Made by a program: the position numbers and the translations under genes | Notes under the pieces: model-generated | What the model was told of the DNA's origin: nothing | The model's database searches: none | The model's input: only the letters and a program-made list of their open reading frames with translations | In this document: one piece after another, positions 57,050 to 64,000 of the stretch | Layout of the letters: each line of letters begins with the position of its first letter | Numbering within the stretch: position 1 is the stretch's first letter | Assembly: GCF_022549495.1 (NCBI RefSeq) | Contig: NZ_JAKZGD010000012.1 | Span: 45,075-109,074, forward strand | Origin: Acinetobacter sp. ANC 4805 | GTDB taxonomy: Bacteria; Pseudomonadota; Gammaproteobacteria; Pseudomonadales; Moraxellaceae | Length of the DNA: 64,000 nucleotides | Direction of reading: 5' to 3'

Positions 57050-58647
57050 TGAATTTTAACCACCACTATCGCTGTAGAATATATAGAACCACTTGTTACG
57101 TCTGGTGCACCATCGATTTTTTTTAAATCAGCGGTGTAACCAATGTTATATCGGGTATAGCCTGCCAATGGTATTCCGGCGCTCGTTGCATTATTTAAAA
57201 TTGGATACCAACCAGCCATATTACCCTGTGGAAAAGTCACTGCAGGATAACACTGCTGATTATTAAGTATTCCACACGTTACACTATGGTTACCTGTTGT
57301 ACCAACAGTAGATCCACTACCGCCGGGCTGTCCCAGTAAATTAATATAACTACCTGCATCCTGATACTTAATGTAAATTGCTGCATTCTTTGCTCTTGCC
57401 ATATTTGTTAGATAGTCATCTGAAAGCAAAGCTGTAACACCATTATTTGCATTTACCAATGTCGGTGAAAATGCTTGGGCGGCATTATATGCGCCTTGTG
57501 AGGGTTGAATACCAATTGCAATTTGACCACTACCAGTTCCTGAATCTACACCATCTCTACAATCAACTTGTACCTGAAAATTCTGACTCACAACACCATT
57601 GCTATTGAGATGTGTCATCGTAGTCGCACCAAAATTCACATTTGGAGTCACCATATTTAATTTACATGCTGTCGCATTATTACTCAAATTCACAGAGTTA
57701 TATAAAGTATATCCGAATCCATTATCAGTCCCCCAGAAATACCATGTCGTTGCAGCAGTATCATGTGTCACACCAATTGCATCATGTGGAAAAGCCACAT
57801 GTTCATCGCCATTATTACCAGCACCATTATGCTCACTGTCGCCCAAAGTAATATAAGAAATCGGTTGATTACAGATGTAATTGCCAAATTGTCCCATACC
57901 TCGATCATTACCTGTTGCTCCACCAGGTACAGTGAGACCATTACAGAACGTATTTGCAGCACTTGAAAAAGGGGGTTGCCCAGCGACGCGTATTAATTCA
58001 AACTGCATTGTTGGAAGATGTTTAAGTCGAATGCAACGCCACCCTGGCTGGCACTTATCTTTTGCCCAACCAACAACACCTGTACCTGTTTCATATTGAA
58101 TCGGAACGGCTTTATATTGCCGCCCTAGAACTTCACCATCAATATATTGTCGAATACCGACATGTTTATACCATGTATAAAATACATTCTGCTCTCCCCC
58201 AGCATCTACTGTTGAAACAGGAAAATACCCACCAACTCGATCATCACCATTTACAGAGACTAGAAAACGAATTTTGCTCATATCAGTTGCAGGTGAACAT
58301 GCCCACAATAAGCTTTCTGCATTAGTATTACGGATTTTATAGTCTGTTGGAGGGACACTCGCAATCGCCAATGAGCTTCCATCAGGTTGTATCGCCACAT
58401 CCATTAAATGAATATTACCAATTGGAATACGCGCTGAGTTATTGTCCTCTGTTTGGGTCGTATTATTATTACCCCAACTTCCGTTCGTATTTGAAATACT
58501 TTCAGTAATCGTACTCCCCGCAATATTAACACCAGCATATAGACCTGTTAAGTAATGAACTGAACGACATGCCGACCATGCATCTGTCCCAACACAAATC
58601 GAGAATATAGCAATGCCGAACTTCAGAAAATTATTTAGTCGTTTCAT
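57046..58647 (-). CDS. Fimbrial tip adhesin
   Basis: A 533-residue secreted protein. Signal peptide about 1-25 (DAWS/ACRS). The N-terminal about 300 residues contain SVHYLTGLYAG and many Asn/Gly/Thr stretches, as in receptor-binding domains of two-domain adhesins. The C-terminal part (from about 310, ACKLNMVTPNVNFGATTM) is a pilin-type domain ending in hydrophobic alternate residues (STAIVVVKIQ), able to be complemented by a donor strand. It lies one base after the usher stop. Ligand unknown. By order and size it corresponds to AcuG-type adhesins of acinetobacters. Confidence 0.82.
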   Translation of the reverse strand: MKRLNNFLKFGIAIFSICVGTDAWSACRSVHYLTGLYAGVNIAGSTITESISNTNGSWGNNNTTQTEDNNSARIPIGNIHLMDVAIQPDGSSLAIASVPPTDYKIRNTNAESLLWACSPATDMSKIRFLVSVNGDDRVGGYFPVSTVDAGGEQNVFYTWYKHVGIRQYIDGEVLGRQYKAVPIQYETGTGVVGWAKDKCQPGWRCIRLKHLPTMQFELIRVAGQPPFSSAANTFCNGLTVPGGATGNDRGMGQFGNYICNQPISYITLGDSEHNGAGNNGDEHVAFPHDAIGVTHDTAATTWYFWGTDNGFGYTLYNSVNLSNNATACKLNMVTPNVNFGATTMTHLNSNGVVSQNFQVQVDCRDGVDSGTGSGQIAIGIQPSQGAYNAAQAFSPTLVNANNGVTALLSDDYLTNMARAKNAAIYIKYQDAGSYINLLGQPGGSGSTVGTTGNHSVTCGILNNQQCYPAVTFPQGNMAGWYPILNNATSAGIPLAGYTRYNIGYTADLKKIDGAPDVTSGSIYSTAIVVVKIQ

Positions 58648-58648
58648 A

Positions 58649-61237
58649 TTAGTTCTCCATTCTACATTCTGCATTTAATTTGATCAGCGTTTGCTCAAGT
58701 TGATGGTTTTCGATATGGTAAGGCAATTTGCATGATTGATCATTTTCAGCTCCCCACCGTAGGGTTAAAATTCCCTCTTGATTTGGAATACGTACATAGA
58801 CCTGACCTGCTTGTCCAACCATACCAATAACCTCATTGTCCTGATTCAGTACATCAGCACCCATCGGAATAATTTGCTGATTATTTAGGTGGCTTTGAAT
58901 GAAAACACTGTAGCCTTTTCTAGTTTTAAAATTCAATTTAACCGTCGCACCTGCATAAGGTGCTATCCGTTGCTCTCCACCATCTAATTCAATGTTATTC
59001 GCCATATTTGATGGATCGAGTGCAATATTATTAAAACGGAATGGGTTGATATTAGGTACTAACACATAACCAAATCGATCCACCTTGCTATACGGTGAGC
59101 TCACAACTTTCGCACCTTTAGCTTCAATTAATGCAAATGTTTCACCCAAATAAGGACCAAAAGTTACCCCACCTGAGTGAAGTGCGATTGCACCAGCCGC
59201 ATTGATCGATCTCTGCCAATATTGATCGTTATATGATGTATTGAAACCCAACTGAACATTTGAAAAACGTTTATATAGTCCAGCATTAAGTGTTTGATCA
59301 CCATTAAAGTTCCCCCCCATACCTAAGTTATAATTTAGACTGTAGTCACGATCCAATGCTCCGTTGACAGCAAGTTGATAATTATCACTATCATTACTCC
59401 TGTTATAATGTGCACTTAAAGTAGGGGTTAACGGATTACGTTCACGTCCCAAAGGTATATGTAAACTCAAGCCACCAAAGTTATCAAAACGCTCTTCTTT
59501 AATTTCACCGCCATTGAGTGAATATGTTTTTTGACGAGTATAATTTAGGCTTAAACTGACAACCCCGAAGCTTTTATTATACCCAGCCTGAAAAGAGGTA
59601 TCTCGATCTCGCCCATCACGATAACTCTGCGTTGCACCTGCTAAATAAAATGTCCCATAATCACCTAGTTGTTGACTAACATTGACCTGAAAACGTGATT
59701 GTTGCAGGTAACTATTCGAAGTCCATGTGCTGCCTTTTTCTGAAGCGTACTGCAAACCCAAGACATCACTAAACTCACGATAGCCAATCGTAGAATAGCG
59801 GTAACCTGCAATGGCAATTGTAGTATTAGTTGGTTGAATGGTTTTACTATAGGTTAGATTCGCCATCCATCCATCTACAGTCTCTTGCCCTGTTTCAGTT
59901 GGTAAACGCGCTCTTGAATAGGTCAGATTGGAACCCAACGCACCAAAGTTACTTCCATATACACTACCTAAAGCTATAGCTTGATAATCATTACTCAGAC
60001 GTAGACCACTGTTAAGGGTGATGTTGTTATTCAAACCACGCTCATAATTTAAATCAGAGAAGAAATCATTTTCACTGCGATCAAGATCAGTTCTACCAAC
60101 AGCGATACTATAGTTTGAAAGACCTGATCGAAGTGACGTAGGTACAGCAGCATAAGGAACTTCTGTTGAATGTTTAGAGCCATCCGCTTCAGTTACAATG
60201 ACAGTCAAGTTTCCATCAAAGTTTGTTGGATACAAATCACTGATTTCAAATGGACCTGGAGCAACCGTCAATTGATAGATTTCTCGACCATTTTGCTCAA
60301 CTGATACTTTCGCATTACTTTGAGCAATCCCACGAATCACAGGCGCATAGCCACGCATAGAATCAGGGCGCATACGCTCATCTGTCATCAAACTCAAACC
60401 TTTAAAGGGCAAGCCTGATAAGAATCGACCAGAAGTATATTGTTGCCCTAAGACCAATTGAGATTGCAGAGCATCTATTGGACGCTGTACATAACTGCGA
60501 ATGTGATCAATTGTTGTATCATGTTGATTATCCATCGAAATATTGGACTGCTGTCGATATTGCCATTTACCAAAATTCAGACCACCATTTAAACTCATAA
60601 ATGCGGATTCATAATTACTATCATTGATTCGATTTTCAGTGTGATAGTAGTTCCCTGTATAATTAATAAAGGCAATACTTGAACCTGCATTCAATTCTGA
60701 AGGGTTCACATAACCGCGTGGAATATTTTTCATAAAACTTTGCGGCACAGTCAAGTTCAAACGTAATAATGAAAAATCAAAGGTACTTTGGCTTCCTTTA
60801 GCAACCTGCGCTAAAGTTAGACACTTGATATCATTAATTGCCTGAGGATTAGTCTCTCGTAATTGTCGAAACTCAAGATCACCAATAATTCCCGCTGTTT
60901 CAAGCAAACTTGTTGATAAACATGCTTGCACACTTTCATTGGCATCTTCATTTTTAGAAAAATATAAACTTTGTCGCTGAACAAAACGCTCATTCACATA
61001 AATATCAACGGTATAAGATCCTTCCTCTACCTGATCAGGATGATTAAAACGCTCAATAAGCCGAGCACTTAAACCACTCCCCTTAAATAAATTGGGGTCA
61101 AAGGTATAAAGCTCTTCTGATTTTTCAGTTTTAGTATTTACCACTTCTGTTTGCGCTGCATACACTGTTTGCAAAAAAAAACAATTGACAATAACAGACA
61201 AAGAAGAATGAAGTACCAAATGGATATGTTTAGCCAT
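58649..61237 (-). CDS. Outer-membrane fimbrial usher
   Basis: An 862-residue usher (PapC/FimD family). Signal peptide about 1-28 (ending VYAA). N-terminal chaperone-binding domain (FDPNLFKGSG, ...), the 24-strand barrel with a middle plug (about 240-330, with ISDLYPTNFDGNLTVIVTEADG), and the C-terminal domains with a Cys pair (DQSCKLPYHI ... NAECRMEN). Transports subunits out and assembles the fibre. Start ATG 61237 has GGAAAGACG upstream. The longer frame to 61306 overlaps the chaperone gene and is unlikely. Confidence 0.93.
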   Translation of the reverse strand: MAKHIHLVLHSSLSVIVNCFFLQTVYAAQTEVVNTKTEKSEELYTFDPNLFKGSGLSARLIERFNHPDQVEEGSYTVDIYVNERFVQRQSLYFSKNEDANESVQACLSTSLLETAGIIGDLEFRQLRETNPQAINDIKCLTLAQVAKGSQSTFDFSLLRLNLTVPQSFMKNIPRGYVNPSELNAGSSIAFINYTGNYYHTENRINDSNYESAFMSLNGGLNFGKWQYRQQSNISMDNQHDTTIDHIRSYVQRPIDALQSQLVLGQQYTSGRFLSGLPFKGLSLMTDERMRPDSMRGYAPVIRGIAQSNAKVSVEQNGREIYQLTVAPGPFEISDLYPTNFDGNLTVIVTEADGSKHSTEVPYAAVPTSLRSGLSNYSIAVGRTDLDRSENDFFSDLNYERGLNNNITLNSGLRLSNDYQAIALGSVYGSNFGALGSNLTYSRARLPTETGQETVDGWMANLTYSKTIQPTNTTIAIAGYRYSTIGYREFSDVLGLQYASEKGSTWTSNSYLQQSRFQVNVSQQLGDYGTFYLAGATQSYRDGRDRDTSFQAGYNKSFGVVSLSLNYTRQKTYSLNGGEIKEERFDNFGGLSLHIPLGRERNPLTPTLSAHYNRSNDSDNYQLAVNGALDRDYSLNYNLGMGGNFNGDQTLNAGLYKRFSNVQLGFNTSYNDQYWQRSINAAGAIALHSGGVTFGPYLGETFALIEAKGAKVVSSPYSKVDRFGYVLVPNINPFRFNNIALDPSNMANNIELDGGEQRIAPYAGATVKLNFKTRKGYSVFIQSHLNNQQIIPMGADVLNQDNEVIGMVGQAGQVYVRIPNQEGILTLRWGAENDQSCKLPYHIENHQLEQTLIKLNAECRMEN

Positions 61238-61259
61238 ATTCGTCTTTCCATGTTTATGA

Positions 61260-62006
61260 TTATTTTTGTGCTTTGATATCGTAATGAACATAAGCACCAT
61301 AATCATTCACCAAACGCACTGTCACTTTAGCTTGATCAGTTGCAGAGATATTTTGCTCTAATAACCACTTTTCACTTGATTTCGGCGCAATCATTGAAAT
61401 GCTTTTCGTTTTAATTTCTTTTGAGCCGATCTTGACTGTCGCTCGGGTTAAATTAGCGTAATATCCTGTTGGATTTTGAATTTCTAACCATGAACCTTGC
61501 TGATCATGCGATATATTAAAGTTCAATGCCTGAGGAAGATCTTGGACTTTACCTACAATCGTATTTGGACGATAAAAAACTTTGAGACGATTTTTAACAA
61601 GTAATACTAATCTATTCTCATCACTCATTTTTTTATCCATCGCTGGGATTTGTTTGAAATTCAAATAAAAAATTGATTCCCGATCTTTTGGTAACTTATC
61701 ATCACCAATATAAGTTAAACGCGCCATTTGCCCAGTATTTGGATTAATACGAAATACCTGAGGATTCACACTAAAGGGAGCATCTGCTGTTTCTGGTGTT
61801 GAATCCATATTGCCTTTATCAAGCCAGACCTGAACCAAAAAACTTAAATTGCTATTATTACTAAATTGCAATGTTTTTTGCTGCGTCTCTGCAGGAAAAA
61901 TAACACGAGTCCCTGTCATAACAACATCAGCATGGGAAAGTTGAACACTGCACAATGCACCACACCAATACAGCAAACCAATCCAAAATCTTGAAGTTAT
62001 CACCAC
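61260..62006 (-). CDS. Periplasmic fimbrial chaperone 1
   Basis: A 248-residue PapD-like chaperone. The start is set at GTG 62006 (AAGGA 7 nt upstream, product VVITSRFWIGLLYWCGALC..., signal peptide to about SHAD); the frame extends to 62066 but with an implausible N-terminus. Seen: VVMTGTRVIFPAETQQKTLQF, FRINPNTGQMARLTYIG and the signature RESIFYLNFKQIP, then LKVFYRPNTI. Same length as the second chaperone though clearly different in sequence. Expected to carry the major pilin to the usher. Confidence 0.9.
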   Translation of the reverse strand: MVITSRFWIGLLYWCGALCSVQLSHADVVMTGTRVIFPAETQQKTLQFSNNSNLSFLVQVWLDKGNMDSTPETADAPFSVNPQVFRINPNTGQMARLTYIGDDKLPKDRESIFYLNFKQIPAMDKKMSDENRLVLLVKNRLKVFYRPNTIVGKVQDLPQALNFNISHDQQGSWLEIQNPTGYYANLTRATVKIGSKEIKTKSISMIAPKSSEKWLLEQNISATDQAKVTVRLVNDYGAYVHYDIKAQK

Positions 62007-62087
62007 AGTATTTTCCTTCTTTATTTTCTTAAAAGAAAAAGCTTCGCTATATGCTTGTTCAAACAAGCATATAGCTGATAAAAATTA

Positions 62088-62606
62088 TTATGGATAAATA
62101 ACTTCATAATCAGTAACAGCAGTTACACTCCCCGCACCAGCAACAGCTTTCGCATAATATTGAGCTGTCAAATTATATGCTGCTGATCCACCTGATGTAG
62201 TAGCTGTAGCCGAAGTCGCAATCCCTGTATTAAAGGCAATAGGCGTACTACCTGCACTACCACTTAATAATTGAACAGAAACATTGGTTGCAGTTGATGC
62301 AGGTGTTAATCCAAGGTTTGCACCATCTGGATTATGAGCAGCAAAACGTACAGCAACATCATCAGCTGTTGCACTACAACCTGAAATATTAATTGTAAAT
62401 GGCGTTGCTCCCGCTGTTTTCCCTGCAGTATCAAGACTTGCCACACCAACTGTTGGCAAAGTCACTGTTGGCGAAGCTGTACCACCAACACCTACGGTAC
62501 ACGTATTTGAATCAATGGTGCCCTGAAATGTAATTGTCTCAGCTGCCATTGCTACATTAGTTGCGCCTAATGCAATTAATGCACCCACGAATAGTTTGAT
62601 CTTCAT
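62088..62606 (-). CDS. Major fimbrial subunit (type 1-like pilin)
   Basis: A 172-residue pilin precursor. Signal peptide about 1-21 (MKIKLFVGALIALGATNVAMA/A). The mature protein has a Cys pair (DSNTCTVG, INISGCSA), Ala/Thr/Gly-rich beta sequence, and the C-terminal AVTDYEVIYP donor-complemented motif (penultimate aromatic). First gene of the operon and related in kind to AcuA of A. baylyi. AAGGA lies 8 nt before ATG 62606; the frame to 62741 is not used. Confidence 0.88.
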   Translation of the reverse strand: MKIKLFVGALIALGATNVAMAAETITFQGTIDSNTCTVGVGGTASPTVTLPTVGVASLDTAGKTAGATPFTINISGCSATADDVAVRFAAHNPDGANLGLTPASTATNVSVQLLSGSAGSTPIAFNTGIATSATATTSGGSAAYNLTAQYYAKAVAGAGSVTAVTDYEVIYP

Positions 62607-62694
62607 AAAGGAGTTCCTTGCTGAATAAATTGCGTTATTGTAAAAAAAGAATGCGTTTGCACTTTTTGCAAAAAAATGTGATTTGATATACATT

Positions 62695-62764
62695 ATTTTA
62701 TACAATCTAACAAAAACCGTAATAAATATATTGACAATCATGATTTAAAAATTGACATTTGATT
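62695..62764 (-). promoter_or_regulatory. Putative pilin promoter with AraC-type direct half-sites
   Basis: A -10 box TATAAAAT (62695-62702, minus strand) has no good -35 box at 17 nt. Upstream, TTGACA occurs at 62731-62736 and 62752-62757 (plus strand), exactly 21 bp apart, each followed shortly by TGATT. Direct half-sites 21 bp apart, ending near -41 relative to the predicted start (~62690), are the classical AraC-family activation layout. The operon encodes its own AraC regulator. Confidence 0.5.
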
Positions 62765-63382
62765 CATCTCAAAAGAGCGATTTGTAAATTTATATTTCTA
62801 ATTAATGTTATCAAAATTCCTTATTTAAAGCATTTAGTAGAGTAATCCACTGATTCATATCATTTTTCAGGCAGTGTATAAGAAGCTCTTATTCAATAAA
62901 TAGTCATCGTTGCCCCCCCTACACATGGTGGGAATAAGACATGAATAATGGAACCTTTATAAAAATTTTTAATTCCATACTTGGTTATTATTGCAAAAGA
63001 CATTTTTATCAAAATCATTGATGTTTTACATGAACGTGAAATAAGAGCTTTATAAAAATTTAATGGTTATAAAAAGATGTACAGTGTAATGAAACAGTCA
63101 ATTTTAGATTTACTTTTCATTCAATTTCCGCATGTATATTTATGTAAGTTTATTTTAACTTTAGTAAAATAATAGATAATTATAGTTCTTTTTATTTTCG
63201 TGAAAAAATATCAATTAGAATAAAATATTGATATTTATCTGAATAATTTAACCCATAAAAATAAATAGCAATAAAATCAACACATTTGCACTCATCTACT
63301 TCACATAGTATTTTAAAAAACATGAAAAATAAAGAAATTTCAAGCCTAAAGGTAGATCAAATAATAAAAGTGAGATCATAAA
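62765..63382. other. Long AT-rich intergenic region with an 11-bp inverted repeat
   Basis: About 620 bp without a credible reading frame. AAGCTCTTATT (62883-62893) and AATAAGAGCTT (63040-63050) are a perfect 11-bp inverted repeat bracketing 146 bp. A run of seven C (62913-62919) lies between them, and CTTTATAAAAATTT occurs twice in direct orientation (near 62955 and 63048). The region must hold the promoter of the exchanger gene at 63383 and upstream control sequence for the fimbrial operon. Confidence 0.45.
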
Positions 63383-63949
63383 ATGATTGAATGGTTACAG
63401 AATGAATTAAAGCATAGTCCTGAAATACTGCTCTTCTTATCCTTAGCAATAGGATTTTGGATTGGTCAATTTCAATTCGGAAAATTCCAATTCGGTGGCG
63501 TTGCTGGATCGCTTCTCGTTGCAGTTGTATTAAGTCTAATAGGTGTACCCGTCGATAATGGTGTGAAAGCAATTCTTTTTGCACTATTCATTTATGCCGT
63601 TGGTTTTGAAAGTGGTCCGCAGTTTTTTAAATCACTCGGACCTCAATCGATTAAAGAAATTTTATTAGCAGTATTCATGGCTGTCAGTGGCTTAATTACT
63701 GTATTAATCATGGCTAAGCTTTTCCATCTTGATAAAGGTTTAGCCGCAGGTCTAGCTGCAGGTGGGATGACTCAATCTGCGATTATTGGGACTGCTGGCG
63801 ATGCCTTATCTCGCCTTGATCTTCCATTAGCCGAAATCCAAAAACTCCAAGCCAATGTCGCAATTGGCTATGCTGTCACCTATATTTTTGGCTCTCTGGG
63901 AGCCATTATTAGATCTCTTGCGAAAGTTAATTTTGACTCATCCAGTTAA
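63383..63949 (+). pseudogene. Aspartate:alanine exchanger (AspT/YidE-type), truncated by an IS
   Basis: The first about 175 codons match the N-terminal membrane half of the AspT family (LSLAIGFWIGQFQFG, GFESGPQFFKSLG, GGMTQSAIIGTAGDAL, NVAIGYAVTYIFGSLGAII). Normal members have about 560 residues, with a central TrkA-C pair and a second membrane half. After GAII (about 63910) the frame enters the end of an IS5-family element and reads RSLAKVNFDSSS to a stop. So the gene is cut by the IS; the fate of its 3-prime part lies beyond the window. Confidence 0.85.
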
Positions 63950-64000
63950 TCAGCCCAGCAATTAAATTCATCCTTAAACCAAATCGTTTTCTTCTGTTTC
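63911..64000 (-). mobile_element. End of an IS5-family insertion sequence (transposase C-terminus)
   Basis: On the minus strand an open frame from the window edge to a TAA at 63927-63929 reads NRRKRFGLRMNLIAGLINWM then SQN. The RFGLRMNLIAGLIN pattern is the typical end of IS5-family transposases. About 16 bp after the stop lies AGATCTCTTGCGAAAG (63911-63926), the likely terminal inverted repeat, where the exchanger reading frame loses homology. Only this end is in the window; exact IS name and boundaries cannot be set. Confidence 0.8.

Noticed and set aside
62913..62919. Run of seven C as a slippage switch for the fimbrial promoter
   Set aside because: Seven is short for phase variation and the run is about 220 bp upstream of the predicted -10 box.

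Overview
The window reads as chromosome of an Acinetobacter species (Moraxellaceae, Gammaproteobacteria). Support: AT-rich DNA; a near-textbook isc operon; an Hfq with the long glycine-rich tail typical of this family; an AceI-type PACE efflux pump (conserved Glu15) divergent from its LysR regulator; and a tsaE-mutL-miaA-hfq cluster. Species cannot be fixed by reading alone. No tRNA, rRNA, CRISPR array or prophage was recognised.

Layout. 1-6.5 kb: start of an unknown gene, an SCP2/UbiJ-like membrane protein, then iscR-iscS-iscU-iscA-hscB-hscA-fdx behind a promoter carrying an IscR-type palindrome. 6.5-13.7 kb (minus strand): unknown protein, membrane class III nucleotide cyclase, HIT protein, mfd, unknown protein. 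14-20 kb: SDR, a DUF4291 gene broken by a stop codon, aceI/aceR, transaldolase, a leuE-like exporter broken by a frameshift, benE. 20-27.3 kb (minus): RDD protein, then a beta-barrel protein, mgtA, mgtC and a Kef-type antiporter behind an elaborate leader (small ORF, mutually exclusive hairpins, ribosome-site hairpin). 27-31 kb: dienelactone hydrolase, pepN. 31-34 kb: four tandem DUF2147 paralogues. 34-41 kb: zinc-ribbon protein, thiM, DUF4240, a CHMI-like protein, PIF1-like helicase, hydrolase, glutamine amidotransferase. 41-53 kb: glnS, ppiB, lpxH, nfsB, EamA transporter, hfq-miaA-mutL-tsaE, pseudouridine synthases, orphan RelB-like antitoxin, GNAT. 53-64 kb: glycine-zipper protein, LLM oxidoreductase, a chaperone-usher fimbrial operon, and an AspT-type exchanger truncated by an IS5-family element at the right edge.

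How genes work together. The isc operon builds and transfers Fe-S clusters and is probably autoregulated by IscR. The mgt block looks like a magnesium-uptake operon controlled in its leader. The fimbrial operon (pilin, chaperone, usher, adhesin, second chaperone, AraC regulator) has candidate AraC half-sites in front of the pilin promoter. Its regulator gene is currently out of frame because of a perfect 40-bp tandem duplication; losing one copy would restore a 347-residue protein. This suggests an ON/OFF fimbrial switch and is the most interesting feature here.

Four genes are visibly broken by four different mechanisms (nonsense, 1-nt frameshift, tandem duplication, IS insertion), so strain-specific inactivation, or in part sequence error, should be kept in mind. 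All assignments come from reading translated sequence and recalling families; no database search was run.
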